Shown piece by piece: positions 22,557 to 32,080 of a stretch of 32,254 nucleotides of DNA (position 1 is its first letter; each line of letters begins with the position of its first letter). The stretch spans positions 1 through 32,254 of the forward strand of contig JANQGV010000234.1 of assembly GCA_028282925.1 (NCBI GenBank). The letters are read 5' to 3'. The notes beneath the pieces are model-generated. The model saw only the letters and a list, made by a program, of their open reading frames with translations, searched no databases and was not told where the DNA came from. The translations under genes and the position numbers were made by a program. Origin of the DNA: Thermodesulfobacteriota bacterium. GTDB taxonomy: Bacteria; Desulfobacterota; WTBG01; CAIYCZ01; CAIRTM01.

Positions 22557-23813
22557 CTAAATAAGGGTAAAAGATACCAGGAGTCCCGTAGCAATCATAA
22601 TGCAGAATATCGGGAGCGTATACCTGATGAGCTGTGGTGCGCCGGTAAAGGTGATCAGCATTTTAACAAACGTATTTGACAGAGCCGCCAAGGTGATGCC
22701 TTTCGCTGCTATTTCAGGCGATATTGTATCGCCTGCCAGGTTGGAAAGAGAAAGAGTAATGGGGTCAACATCGGACAGACCGGTAATAATACTGGAAAGA
22801 TAAATCCCCGACGTTCCAAAAAAGACCTGGGCGGCCTTGGCAACCAGCAGCACCAAACCGAACAGCAGGCCGAACAGGATCGCAGGCCACAGTTCAAAGG
22901 GGTTGCTGGCTTTGAGGTCTTCCTTTTGGGCTTTGCCGTCACCGTTCTTTGCCCGGTAGAACCACACAACGGCGCAGCAGATCAGGCCGACAATACCGGC
23001 ACAACTGATGGGAATCAGCAGTATCCGGCCGACGGCAGGGTTAACGGTGAATGCCTCAATCAGAACACGAATAAACATAATGGCGCAAGCCAGCACAATG
23101 CCCAGGGCAAACTCGGGAGCCAGGCCCGGCTCATTTTTGCTGCGGCGTGTAAAGCCGAGCGTTACGGCGGTGCTGGACCCGATGCCGCCCAGTACGCCGG
23201 TCAGGCCGATGCCGTGCCGGGCGCCCAGTACTTTTATCAGCACATATCCGATAAAATTTATTCCGGCAATGAGAACAACCATGAGCCAGATGGTATAGGG
23301 ATTGATGACATCCAGCGGGCCATACGTCTGATTGGGCAGGATAGGAAGCACGATAAGGGTAATAACGCCGAACTGGAGAGCGGCCACAATATCACTCTGC
23401 CCGATTTTGCGCGACAACCCTTCAAGGGGTTCCTTGCTGGCAAGCAGCAGCACGGTTACAACGGACAGGGCCGCCGCAAGAGCAGTCATTTCCCACCACA
23501 CCAGACCGCCAAACAGGAAACACAGGAAAGAGGCGATCTCGGTTGTAATGCCGCGCCGCACGGAAGGTGTATAGATATGGGCAATCAGTACAATGGCGCC
23601 AAGCGTTAGAAAAGCAACGGCGAAGGCCCAGGGGGCATACAGGTCATGAATCAGGGCCGCAGTGCAACCCATGAGCGAGATCAGGGGAAAGGTGCGTATG
23701 CCGGCAAAAGCCTGACTCTTTTCTTTTTCGCGTTCAATGCCGATGAGCAGGCCCAGCCCAAGGGCAATGCCGAATCGCTGAAATAGAATAAAAAGTTCGG
23801 GAATCTGCTCCAT
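22557..23813 (-). CDS. MgtC/SapB-type membrane protein with DUF4010
   Basis: This 418-residue integral membrane protein has an N-terminal MgtC-like region (GIALGLGLLIGIEREKE, 15-31). A C-terminal DUF4010 region follows with VLGGIGSSTAVTLGFTRRSK in mid-protein. About twelve membrane spans are likely. The two-domain form is widespread, and its transported or sensed ligand is not established. It is the first gene of a two-gene unit with the SDR. No clear promoter is visible in the 57-base gap behind batB. Confidence 0.88.
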   Translation of the reverse strand: MEQIPELFILFQRFGIALGLGLLIGIEREKEKSQAFAGIRTFPLISLMGCTAALIHDLYAPWAFAVAFLTLGAIVLIAHIYTPSVRRGITTEIASFLCFLFGGLVWWEMTALAAALSVVTVLLLASKEPLEGLSRKIGQSDIVAALQFGVITLIVLPILPNQTYGPLDVINPYTIWLMVVLIAGINFIGYVLIKVLGARHGIGLTGVLGGIGSSTAVTLGFTRRSKNEPGLAPEFALGIVLACAIMFIRVLIEAFTVNPAVGRILLIPISCAGIVGLICCAVVWFYRAKNGDGKAQKEDLKASNPFELWPAILFGLLFGLVLLVAKAAQVFFGTSGIYLSSIITGLSDVDPITLSLSNLAGDTISPEIAAKGITLAALSNTFVKMLITFTGAPQLIRYTLPIFCIMIATGLLVSFTLI

Positions 23814-23870
23814 GAAGTGCTTTCCCTTAGTACGATGCGCTTTTGTGTTTTATTCGGAATCTTCCTGTTT

Positions 23871-24863
23871 CTATTTGCGTTCCCGGATAAAAAATTCCGC
23901 CAGCAGCAACGCTATGCCTATAACTATAAACCATTGAAAGCGTTCTTCCCAACGTTTTTTTCTGGTGGATCGCAGCTCTTTCTGTTCGATGGTCCCGCGT
24001 ATTTCGTTCTGGTATATCTGCTCAAGGTCCATGTCACCGGTAACGGAGCGTACATAGGCACCCCCGGTTTCCAGGGCGATTTTCTGCAGGGTCTTTTCAT
24101 CGAGCTTGCTTAAAACAAGGTTTCCCTGGGCGTCCTTCAGGAATCCCCCGGACCCGTCGGCAGCCGGAATCGGCGTACCGCTGCTTTTGCCGATACCGAT
24201 GGTATACATTTTCACACCTTCTTTTTTTGCTTCCTGGGCGGCTTCCAGAGGGGAGCTTTCGTGGTCTTCGCCGTCGGTGATGATAATCAGGGCTTTGGAG
24301 GTGCGTTCCCGGCGACTGAACGATTCAGTAGCTTTGCGTATGGCGGCCCCCACGGCGGTGCCGGGGGTGGGGATCAGGTCGGGGGAAAGATGGTCGAGAA
24401 AAATGTGAAAGGCCCCATAGTCCAGGGTAAGGGGGCACTGCATAAAAGCCGAGCCCGCAAAAGCAATCAGCCCGATCCGGTCACCCTGCAGCATCTGACA
24501 CAGGTCGTAGACTTCACGTTTGGCGCGTTCCAGCCTGCTGGGTTTGACGTCCTCGGCCAGCATGCTCTTGGAGACATCCACGGCTACAATAATGTCGACA
24601 CCGACCCGTTTAATGTCTTCCCAGTGGAAGCCCCAGCGGGGACGGGCCAGGGCGATGATCAGGAAAAAAACGGCGATAATAACCAGGCAGGCTTTTAGCT
24701 TTTGCCTGCTTTTGCCCATGGGTGGTGTCAGTCGCGGGTAGAGCGTATTACCGCAAAACTGTTTTATCTGTTTGTCCTTTTTTAAAAAGGCATAGATGTA
24801 GAAGAACACCAAAACGGGGATGAGCCATAAAAGAAAAAAATAGGTTAGGTTACCAAACTGCAT
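23871..24863 (-). CDS. batB: BatB-like vWA membrane protein
   Basis: This 330-residue protein has two N-terminal membrane spans (about 7-27 and 59-73), a vWA domain with MIDAS residues DVSKS (96-100), Thr169 and Asp197 (ITDGED), and a C-terminal span. It is the typical BatB layout. Bat proteins are linked to oxygen or stress tolerance and work with MoxR-type AAA+ ATPases. Position 24863 was chosen because upstream codons lie inside the palindromic repeat. The ribosome-binding site is weak. It is the last gene of the bat cluster, and the 123-bp repeat separates it from batA. Confidence 0.9.
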   Translation of the reverse strand: MQFGNLTYFFLLWLIPVLVFFYIYAFLKKDKQIKQFCGNTLYPRLTPPMGKSRQKLKACLVIIAVFFLIIALARPRWGFHWEDIKRVGVDIIVAVDVSKSMLAEDVKPSRLERAKREVYDLCQMLQGDRIGLIAFAGSAFMQCPLTLDYGAFHIFLDHLSPDLIPTPGTAVGAAIRKATESFSRRERTSKALIIITDGEDHESSPLEAAQEAKKEGVKMYTIGIGKSSGTPIPAADGSGGFLKDAQGNLVLSKLDEKTLQKIALETGGAYVRSVTGDMDLEQIYQNEIRGTIEQKELRSTRKKRWEERFQWFIVIGIALLLAEFFIRERK

Positions 24864-24887
24864 TTTGTATTCTTTGTTTTTTTGTTG

Positions 24888-25010
24888 AGGCTGTTGAAAA
24901 ACGCCCATCTACTGTGTTGCGCTCAGCCTTCGTCACTGCGGCGTATAACTACATACGCCTCATTCCTCAGGCTTTCGCGCGCCTTGTATCTGGACATTTT
25001 TGAACAGCCT
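24888..25010. repeat. 123-bp imperfect palindromic repeat between batA and batB
   Basis: The ends AGGCTGTTGAAAA and TTTTTGAACAGCCT are inverted copies. The middle has a hairpin GGCGTA-TAACTACA-TACGCC. The outer parts match 9171-9230 and 9416-9472. It codes for no protein. It may fold in the bat transcript and modulate batB expression. Confidence 0.85.
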
Positions 25011-25072
25011 GTGGTTAACAGGTTTTTCTATGTTCTCACAATAGTATTACTGTTTTCTATAGCATCTTACAT

Positions 25073-26071
25073 TTACGGTATTTTCCTGAGCCGGGTGTTT
25101 GCCAGCAGCACTTCCAGCAGCAGGAGGCAAAGGCCCGGAATGAGAAAGTATATGAACAGCTCATTGTATTCCATATACTCTTTTATCTTCACTTCGGTCT
25201 TCTCCATGGCGTCAATCTGTTTGTAGATATCTTCAAGAGCCTTGGTGTTGGTCGCCCGGAAATACTTCCCGCCGGTTTTGGCGGCGATTTCGCGCAGGGT
25301 ATCCTCATCCAGGTCGACCTTCTGATACACATACTGCTTGCCGAAAAATGAGTCGACCAGAAAAGGCGCTTCCCCTTCGGTGCCGGCACCGATCGTGTAT
25401 ATTTTTATGTTATATGTTTTGGCAATATCGGCCGCGGTTGAAGGGGAGAGGGAGCCGCTGTTGTTTCGTCCGTCGGTCAGCAGGATGACGACCTTGGATT
25501 TGGATTCAAGGTCTTTAAGCCTCTTTACACAAATCCCCACGGCGGAGCCGATGGCGGTTGAATCGCCGCCGGCCATACCGATTTCCACGCTGTCGAGCAG
25601 ACTCAGCAGCACACCGTAGTCCAGAGTCTGGGGGCACTGGGTAAAGGCTTCCTGTCCGAAGACCACCATGCCGATACGGTCATTCTTGCGGCCTTTGATA
25701 AAGTCGCTGACGACCCGCTTTACCACGGAAAGCCGGTCGGTGTGCTTGCCTTGCTCTTTAAAGTCCAGGGCCTGCATGCTGCCGGAGGTGTCAAGACACA
25801 GCACGATATCGACGCCTTCGGTGGAGACTTCAGTCGATTTAATGCCCGACTGGGGCCGGGCCAGCGCCAGAATAAACAGTGCCAGCGCCAGACAGCGCAG
25901 GATTACAAGACCCTTTCTCAGCATGAGCGTGACCGGTCGCTTGAGCCTGCCGATAACCGCCAGGGACGAAAACCTGATCCGTCCGCTGCCCAGGTTTTTC
26001 AGCCCATAATAGAGCATCGGAGGTATGCTTATCAGTAATGTCAGTAACCAGGGGTCTTCAAATCGAAACAT
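25073..26071 (-). CDS. batA: BatA-like vWA membrane protein
   Basis: This 332-residue protein has N-terminal spans (about 7-24 and 53-71) and a vWA domain with a perfect MIDAS: DTSGS (94-98), Thr172 (DSTAIGS) and Asp200 (LLTDGRNN). A C-terminal span lies at about 305-325. It is the partner of BatB in the Bat complex. No good Shine-Dalgarno precedes the start at 26071. The gap to the upstream BatD-like gene is 42 bases. Confidence 0.92.
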   Translation of the reverse strand: MFRFEDPWLLTLLISIPPMLYYGLKNLGSGRIRFSSLAVIGRLKRPVTLMLRKGLVILRCLALALFILALARPQSGIKSTEVSTEGVDIVLCLDTSGSMQALDFKEQGKHTDRLSVVKRVVSDFIKGRKNDRIGMVVFGQEAFTQCPQTLDYGVLLSLLDSVEIGMAGGDSTAIGSAVGICVKRLKDLESKSKVVILLTDGRNNSGSLSPSTAADIAKTYNIKIYTIGAGTEGEAPFLVDSFFGKQYVYQKVDLDEDTLREIAAKTGGKYFRATNTKALEDIYKQIDAMEKTEVKIKEYMEYNELFIYFLIPGLCLLLLEVLLANTRLRKIP

Positions 26072-26113
26072 AATGCCGTCGTTCTACGCTTGCCTTCCGT
26101 TTTAAGGGAATTT

Positions 26114-27145
26114 TTACAGGCTCCTTGTATTATTTTTCGGGCTTGTCTGTTGCAGCCTGGGTTCACCTTTCTTCTCCACCTCCGGTTCTTCCTTGGTGGT
26201 GTTGATTACCTTGACGACATGCTGGTAGCTGCCGTCGATTTCTTCTCCGGAGGGTTTATGTTTAGCAAATTTTATAAGATCTGAATGCACGAGGAAGTCC
26301 CGAGAGGTTTTCTTGGTGGCGTCATCGATGTCCCGCCGATTTGTCAGCTCGGGAAGCAGTTCCTGGGTCGTCTGTTCAACCGCAGGAATGTAAAATCTGT
26401 TTTCGATATAGCGCCGGAAAATATCCGACAGACGGAAATAGTGTTCGCGAACGCCACCCTTTTCGATCAAATGCTCCTTTTGAAGCTTTTCCAGTTCTTC
26501 AAAAGCCAGAACATGGGCGGGTTTTGGGGGCTCCTGGGCGCGTTTTGTTCGTTTATTGATATAGAGGAGTATACCGATGGCGATAGTAATCAGAACAATA
26601 CAAGCGGAACCGCCGATAATATAAGGTGTGAGGTCCCTCTTGACTTCCTGCAGGGGCTTGATGTCGAGAATGTCCTGCAAGGCCTCTCCGTCTTCAGCGT
26701 TGATGGCTGATTTTATCTCGATAAAAATCTGGGGTGTTTTTATCTCTTTCTCAGAGGTGTCGGTATCGGTATATGTGACCGCCATGGACGGGATAATGAA
26801 TGCTCCGGTAATGTCGGACCGCAGGCGGTACCATTTTTTAAACTCCTGGCGGTTGTCGACTTCCCGGGGACCTTCTTCGCCGAAATCAACGATGCGCAGC
26901 CCGGCGATTTGAGAGCCTATTTCGGGAAACCGGACGTGCAGTTCATTTTCATAGCAGACGGTCAGGGTAAAGGTTATGTCGTCGGCAAGGGTGGCGGTTG
27001 TACGATCGGTATGGGCCGTGACTTCAACAGGAGAGCGTCCGCTGTCAGCCTGTGTGTTTTCGCCGTCCAGCGATGATTTTTCCTGGCGGCAGGCAAAAAG
27101 CAGTACTATACAAATCAAGAGAGCCGGGTAACGGGCGATTCTCAC
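26114..27145 (-). CDS. BatD/DUF4381-like lipoprotein
   Basis: This 343-residue protein has a signal peptide with LLFAC, giving a lipid-anchored Cys19, and a periplasmic beta domain (about 35-150). A membrane span at about 192-212 (PYIIGGSACIVLITIAIG) is followed by a cytoplasmic helical tail with HVLAFEELEKLQKE, the DUF4381 pattern. The layout fits BatD/DUF4381-type Bat components. It starts with GTG, overlapping the stop of the upstream PpiC/TPR gene by four bases (GTGA), a sign of coupling. It differs from the second BatD-like protein at 31223. Confidence 0.75.
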   Translation of the reverse strand: MRIARYPALLICIVLLFACRQEKSSLDGENTQADSGRSPVEVTAHTDRTTATLADDITFTLTVCYENELHVRFPEIGSQIAGLRIVDFGEEGPREVDNRQEFKKWYRLRSDITGAFIIPSMAVTYTDTDTSEKEIKTPQIFIEIKSAINAEDGEALQDILDIKPLQEVKRDLTPYIIGGSACIVLITIAIGILLYINKRTKRAQEPPKPAHVLAFEELEKLQKEHLIEKGGVREHYFRLSDIFRRYIENRFYIPAVEQTTQELLPELTNRRDIDDATKKTSRDFLVHSDLIKFAKHKPSGEEIDGSYQHVVKVINTTKEEPEVEKKGEPRLQQTSPKNNTRSL

Positions 27146-28398
27146 GATGACGTTTCTCCGGTAAACACTTCAGGGTGTATTTTTACTTCGGAACTCGACA
27201 GAATCTGATCGAGCAGTTTCTGGTAGGCGGCTTTCAGCTTTTCCATATAATAATCGTTCTGTACCCGCTCGGCAACTTCCTGAAACGAGGGCATTTTTGC
27301 GGCGCGTTTTTTATCGATCTTAAATATATAATAGTATCCACCGGCTTCGATCGGTTGGGTTATGGTGCCGGTTTCGGCGGCAAACAGAGCCTCAGACACC
27401 TTTTTAACATTGCCGATACCCAGGTCGTCTTCTCCCTTGCGCACCCAGCGTGTGTATCGGCCGCCGTTGGCTGCGGTTGCATTGTCAAGGGAGATGCTGC
27501 GGGCCATATCGTGAAAATCTTTTCCACCGCTGAGCTCTTCCATTATTTTATCGGCAACTTCCTTGAGCCCGGCCTTGATCAGGCTGACCTTGACGGCTGC
27601 TTTTTGAAGATAGCGGTCCTGGTGGGCTTTGAAGTAGTTTTGCAGGTCGGCTTTCTCTATTGTAATTTTATCTTTAAGCTCCTGTTCAACAACCTTGTTG
27701 ACCAGCATCTCCCGCTCTACTTTTTTCATCTGCTTGCGAACCGCGGGGTCTTTGTCGAATTCGAGTTTGATTGCCTTGCGGTGCAACAGTTCGTCGGCCA
27801 CGTATTTTCTTAGAAACTCGGCTTTGCGCTCACGGCTTTCGAACTGTTTGCGCATCCATTCAGGCATGCTGTCGATTGCCTCGTGGATGTCCTCGATATA
27901 TATTTTTTCACCTGCAACCTCGGCAACAACCTGGGTGCCGGTCTTACGGTCGGTCTTGTTGATGGACGTGCGCCTGCCAAGGGCATATTCGGCCGCATTG
28001 TATTTGCCCGAGCGCTCAAGGCAGTTGATTACTTTTGAGCCGAGTTCGGCTTTAAGGGGCGTTTGGGGGTCGGCGATTTCCGTCCGGTAAAACCAGCCCA
28101 GGGCTTTTTCATATTGTCCGCTGTCCATGTAGAGTTTGCCGATGGCATACGATACGTTGGCAAGCTGCTTGGGGTCAAGTTGAGCCGTGAGGGCATAGTG
28201 CTCGTAGGCCTCAATAGCCTCATTGGTCAACCCCTGGCTTTTCAGTTTATTTGCAAGAGTTCGCTGGTTTTCGGCAGACCAGGATGTTTGGGCTGCGGGC
28301 TGCTGCAGCGGGCCGCCGCCCAGTTTGTATCCCAGGAACACTACGCCAAGGGCCAGAAGCACACTGACGCAACTTAATATGAGTGCCGATCTATTCAT
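27142..28398 (-). CDS. PpiC-type peptidyl-prolyl isomerase with TPR region
   Basis: This 418-residue protein has an N-terminal signal anchor (about 5-25), TPR-like helices (about 45-140, including YAIGKLYMDSGQYEKALGWF), a SurA-like region (160-250) and a PpiC rotamase domain (about 255-360; GGKDFHDMARSISLD, then GGYYYIFKID). It should fold exported proteins in the periplasm. Its placement inside the Bat cluster between DUF58 and BatD is unusual, and the TPR part may stand in for BatC. It overlaps the DUF58 stop by four bases (ATGA). Confidence 0.87.
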   Translation of the reverse strand: MNRSALILSCVSVLLALGVVFLGYKLGGGPLQQPAAQTSWSAENQRTLANKLKSQGLTNEAIEAYEHYALTAQLDPKQLANVSYAIGKLYMDSGQYEKALGWFYRTEIADPQTPLKAELGSKVINCLERSGKYNAAEYALGRRTSINKTDRKTGTQVVAEVAGEKIYIEDIHEAIDSMPEWMRKQFESRERKAEFLRKYVADELLHRKAIKLEFDKDPAVRKQMKKVEREMLVNKVVEQELKDKITIEKADLQNYFKAHQDRYLQKAAVKVSLIKAGLKEVADKIMEELSGGKDFHDMARSISLDNATAANGGRYTRWVRKGEDDLGIGNVKKVSEALFAAETGTITQPIEAGGYYYIFKIDKKRAAKMPSFQEVAERVQNDYYMEKLKAAYQKLLDQILSSSEVKIHPEVFTGETSS

Positions 28399-29270
28399 AC
28401 TCTTTTCTCCCGCATTCTGAAAAATTTCATAATCGGATCACTATAGGGTACATCCGTGCGAATATCGATATAATCTACCCCGATGGAGCGAAACAGGTCA
28501 AAGCGGTCCTGCAGGGTTTTGTGTGCCAGAAGGCTGTAGCCTTTGCGAAAGTTTTTATCCGAGCTGTCTATCAGGATTGTCTCGCCGGACTCGGCATCCT
28601 GCAGTTCAACGATTCCCGCCGCCGGCAGTTCGAGTTCCCGGGGGTCGGTAATGCAGACGGATATCAGATCGTGCTTTTTATTGGTCGTTCTGAGAGCACG
28701 CTCATAGCTGTCGGCAATAAAGTCGGAAATGAGAAAGGTTACCACCTTTCGGCGGGCAACCTTGTTCAGATAGTTCAGCGCGGCCGGAATATCGGTTTTG
28801 GTTGCAATGGGCTGATGCTGCAGCACCTCCCTGATAACCCGCCATACGTGGTTTTTGCCTTTCTTGGGCGGAATAAATTTTTCAACGTGATCGCTGAAAA
28901 TAATAAGCCCGACTTTATCGTTGCTTTTTGTGGCCGCGAACGCCAAAACCGATGCCAGTTCAGCGGACAGCTCCTGCTTAAGCTGCTGCTGGGTGCCGAA
29001 CAGGCTTGACGAGCTTACATCAACGAGCAGCATAATGGTAAGCTCACGTTCCTCACGGTAAAGCTTGACGAAGGGGTGCCCGAAGCGGGCGGTGACGTTC
29101 CAGTCGATATCGCGCACATCGTCGCCGGGGGTGTACTCGCGAACCTCTTCAAACTCCATGCCGCGGCCCCGGAAGGCGCTTTCGTACTCGCCGGCAAAGA
29201 TATCATTAACGATATGGTTTGTCCGGATGTGTATTTTTTGTATTTTTTTTAGAATCTCTTTTGGGATCAT
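28395..29270 (-). CDS. DUF58 domain protein
   Basis: This 291-residue protein has the DUF58 core RGRGMEFEEVREYTPGDDVR (34-53), then DWNVTARFG and VDVSSSS (83-89), which is a vWA-like site. It is cytoplasmic and always found with MoxR, as here. The overlap with the downstream gene is ATGA. The ribosome-binding site is weak. Confidence 0.95.
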   Translation of the reverse strand: MIPKEILKKIQKIHIRTNHIVNDIFAGEYESAFRGRGMEFEEVREYTPGDDVRDIDWNVTARFGHPFVKLYREERELTIMLLVDVSSSSLFGTQQQLKQELSAELASVLAFAATKSNDKVGLIIFSDHVEKFIPPKKGKNHVWRVIREVLQHQPIATKTDIPAALNYLNKVARRKVVTFLISDFIADSYERALRTTNKKHDLISVCITDPRELELPAAGIVELQDAESGETILIDSSDKNFRKGYSLLAHKTLQDRFDLFRSIGVDYIDIRTDVPYSDPIMKFFRMREKRV

Positions 29271-29333
29271 GTTTTCGGCATATGTGTAAAAGCGTTGTTT
29301 GTAAACAGCAAAGGGGCGTACCCGCCGCCGGTA

Positions 29334-30320
29334 TTACGGCACTTCTACATGGTCGAAAATTCTGGTGATAATATCATCGGCGGTAAGATCTTCGGCCTCG
29401 GCTTCATAGCTCAAAAGGATACGGTGACGTAGTACATCAAACCCGATTGACTTAACATCCTGGGGAATAACATATCCCCGGCCCTGTAAAAATGCATATG
29501 CTTTAGCGGCCTGGTTCAAATAAATCGAAGCGCGGGGGGAGGCGCCGTACTGAATCAGGTCCTCTATGTCGATACCGAACACCTTCGGCTCCCGTGTGGC
29601 GAAGACGATCTCCACAATGTAATCGAGAAGTTTTTCGTCAATATAGATTTTGTCTACAACCTTTCGCGCCGCAATAATGTCGGACGGGGTTGCGACGGCC
29701 CGGATCTCCTCAGCGGCGGGAGCGGTTATGCGTTTTATGATTTCTTTTTCTTCGGCCTTGTTGGGATAGTCGATTTTAAGTTTCAGCATGAACCGGTCCA
29801 CCTGGGCTTCCGGCAGCGGGTACGTTCCTTCCTGCTCGATGGGGTTTTGGGTCGCCATAACAAGGAAGGGCTCTTCAAGCGGGAACGTTGTTTCGCTGAT
29901 GGTAACCTGCCTTTCCTGCATCGACTCAAGCAGGGCGCTTTGCACTTTTGCCGGTGCGCGGTTTATCTCGTCGGCAAGGATAATGTTGGAAAAGAGGGGG
30001 CCTTTTTTGATAGTGAACTCCCCGGATTTCGGTTCGTATATCTGGGTGCCGATGAGGTCGGCCGGGAGCAGGTCCGGCGTGAACTGAATTCTTTGAAAGC
30101 TGGTATCGATGGTTTTGGCCAGGTTTTTTACTGCGGTTGTTTTGGCCAGGCCCGGCACACCTTCAACCAGGATATGGCCGTCGGCAAGCATTCCGATAAG
30201 GAGCCGCTCAATAAGGTAGTCCTGCCCGACAATTATTTTTTTTACTTCAGCGGTTATGTTTGCCGAGACATGACTGTATTTTTCAACTTCTTTCGTTACT
30301 TCCTGGATGTTTGCCTGCAT
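29334..30320 (-). CDS. moxR: MoxR-family AAA+ ATPase
   Basis: This 328-residue protein has Walker A GVPGLAKT (54-61), Walker B ILADEINR (114-121) and the family block TQNPIEQEGTYPLPEAQVDR. MoxR ATPases act as chaperones for vWA proteins, which fits the downstream DUF58, batA and batB. ATG 30320 was chosen because GGAGG lies upstream; the frame stays open further but without ATPase-like sequence. It is the first gene of the bat cluster. Confidence 0.96.
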   Translation of the reverse strand: MQANIQEVTKEVEKYSHVSANITAEVKKIIVGQDYLIERLLIGMLADGHILVEGVPGLAKTTAVKNLAKTIDTSFQRIQFTPDLLPADLIGTQIYEPKSGEFTIKKGPLFSNIILADEINRAPAKVQSALLESMQERQVTISETTFPLEEPFLVMATQNPIEQEGTYPLPEAQVDRFMLKLKIDYPNKAEEKEIIKRITAPAAEEIRAVATPSDIIAARKVVDKIYIDEKLLDYIVEIVFATREPKVFGIDIEDLIQYGASPRASIYLNQAAKAYAFLQGRGYVIPQDVKSIGFDVLRHRILLSYEAEAEDLTADDIITRIFDHVEVP

Positions 30321-30784
30321 TCTTTTCCTCCAAACACGTATGCGTTGAAATTGATATGTCCGCCTTTTTCTGTATTTTGCCCAGGGGGCGTCAGTTAATT
30401 GAAATAAAAGGCTTTTCCGGTGCGCTGGATGATGTCGGCCCAAACGCAGTGGGCAGAGACTATTCGGCGTATATTAGCAAAAGGGGTGACTTTTTTACAG
30501 TAAAATTTTCTACACCGAGATTGCCGAAGTACGCTCGTTTCCGACAGTCTCCCAATAACAATAGGTGTAACAGCAGTTTGTTTGCTCCAAAACTTTTTTT
30601 AAATAAAAAATAAAAAGCATTATAAAAAAGTCAAGAGGGATTATTTTTTTGCAACAATTCTTTTTCTCATGTGTTGTTAGTACATAACAGCAGGGCGATA
30701 TACACTACCGATTGGATGTCCGGGGGAGGTGTTTCGGTACGGTATATGAAAACACCACAACTTTATTCATGGAGGTAGTTGCAG
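30321..30784. other. AT-rich spacer between moxR and the YwqK gene
   Basis: No gene is supported. On the minus strand, TATAAT lies within GACTTTTTTATAATGC near 30620, a candidate moxR -10 with a poor -35. Plus-strand GGAGG at 30771-30775 serves the next gene. Confidence 0.4.
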
Positions 30785-31168
30785 ATGTATGTAAAAAGAA
30801 TTTCAGGCGTATGTATTATTCTCTTGCTGCTGTTTGGCTGGACGTCTATGGCTGGGGCCGAAATCAAGCAAAAGTACCATGACAATGGAATAATCAAAAA
30901 AGAAATCCGGCTTAAAGACGGTAAAAAACACGGCATTGAAAAAAAATATAATCCGCAAGGACAATTGCTGCGGGAACTGCCTTATAAAAACGGTGCGCGC
31001 GAGGGGCTGGCCCGCTATTACCGGGACAGCGGCAAACTCTGGAAAGAGATTCCTTTCAAGGCAAATGAACGGCACGGCACAGGAAGGTATTATGATGAAA
31101 GCGGTAAGGTGTACAAGGAAGTACGCTATGAAAACGGGAAAAAGGTGGATGTTGTGAAAAAGAAGTGA
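30785..31168 (+). CDS. YwqK-family repeat protein, exported
   Basis: This 127-residue protein has a signal peptide (cleavage near Ala27) and about four MORN-like repeats of roughly 23 residues (KYHDNGIIKKEIRLKDGKKH, then YNPQGQLLREL, YRDSGKLWKEI and YDESGKVYKEV). Such repeats define the YwqK-type family, often labelled antitoxin. No toxin gene is adjacent, and export speaks against an antitoxin role, so a surface or periplasmic structural role is more likely. GGAGG lies nine bases before the ATG. Confidence 0.8.
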   Translation: MYVKRISGVCIILLLLFGWTSMAGAEIKQKYHDNGIIKKEIRLKDGKKHGIEKKYNPQGQLLRELPYKNGAREGLARYYRDSGKLWKEIPFKANERHGTGRYYDESGKVYKEVRYENGKKVDVVKKK

Positions 31169-31174
31169 TGTAAG

Positions 31175-31193
31175 GCCGTTGGTTTTTAACGGC
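31175..31193 (+). terminator. Weak hairpin between convergent genes
   Basis: GCCGTT-GGTTTTT-AACGGC can form a 6-bp stem. There is no T tract after it, so termination is uncertain. Confidence 0.3.
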
Positions 31194-31222
31194 AGGTCTA
31201 TAGCTGCACGTTGTGCACAGCC

Positions 31223-32080
31223 TTAATCCTTGCAATACTTTGCAATTTCAGCATCCCTGTTTTGTTTGTCCGAGGTTTCCTGTTCGACCGCCTTTTCCAG
31301 TTGCCTGAAAAGGCGGTCGATTTCGTGCGTGGGCGGCACCTGCCCGCCGAACTGCACTTTCTCGAGGGCTGCTTGCAGGGGTTCGAGGGCTGGAATGTCT
31401 TCCGGACTGAGCTGTTCGAAAAGGTTGAGGGCATGTTCGTAAAAACCCCGAAAGTCACCTTGCAGTTTGCACTCTTTACATTGAGAAAACGACTCGAGAA
31501 TGCTGTCGGCGTCTTGGGCACTGCCGGTGCCGGCACCCTTCTTTTTGTCAGCCCGGCGGTTGGTAATCAGGGCGATAACAAGTATTGCTGTAAGCAATGC
31601 GGCAGCGCCCCCGATAATATACCAGAAGATGTTGATGCCGCCTGCGGCAAGAAGCACTACTTCAAGGAGAGCTTCGTTGGTACGTAGTGAGCTTTCCTGG
31701 TCGGAGCCTTTTTCCCAGTAGGAAATTTTTAAGGGATCAATGGTATAGGAGCCTTTTTGAGCGGCTTTTAAAATGAAAGAGTAGGTGAGCAGATAGGCGT
31801 TGTCACCGGCGGACGAAAAGAACGATGACGATACGCTGGAAATGCCTTCCGGGAATTCCGGGGCGGGAGGTACAATGATGTATTCGTCGGCGCTGCCCTG
31901 CCAGGTAACGATCACCTGGTAGGTAAACTCTTTGTTCAGCGAAACGGTGTTCGGGTTGAGGACGGCCTCTGCCGTCAGGGACGCATGGACGGAAGCGGTG
32001 CAGCACAACAGTGCAACAGAGCCGAGAAAAGTGATGTGTTTAACTAAAAAGATTTTTGATAAAGCCCCGTCCCTTTTCAT
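31223..32080 (-). CDS. Second BatD-like membrane protein
   Basis: This 285-residue protein has a signal peptide (cleavage near residue 33-34), a periplasmic beta domain (about 35-145, [18 protein letters not shown]...), a membrane span (about 150-170) and a cytoplasmic helical tail with CKECK and HALNLFEQL. This is the BatD plan, but the sequence is unlike the 26114 gene. The ATG at 32080 overlaps the dnaJ frame by 41 bases, which is unusually long. No later ATG, GTG or TTG keeps the signal peptide whole. It is apparently co-transcribed with dnaJ and not with the bat cluster 0.9 kb away. Confidence 0.7.
   Translation of the reverse strand: MKRDGALSKIFLVKHITFLGSVALLCCTASVHASLTAEAVLNPNTVSLNKEFTYQVIVTWQGSADEYIIVPPAPEFPEGISSVSSSFFSSAGDNAYLLTYSFILKAAQKGSYTIDPLKISYWEKGSDQESSLRTNEALLEVVLLAAGGINIFWYIIGGAAALLTAILVIALITNRRADKKKGAGTGSAQDADSILESFSQCKECKLQGDFRGFYEHALNLFEQLSPEDIPALEPLQAALEKVQFGGQVPPTHEIDRLFRQLEKAVEQETSDKQNRDAEIAKYCKD

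Noticed and set aside
30785-31168. Antitoxin of a toxin-antitoxin pair
   Set aside because: The family label suggests it, but there is a signal peptide and no toxin gene next to it.
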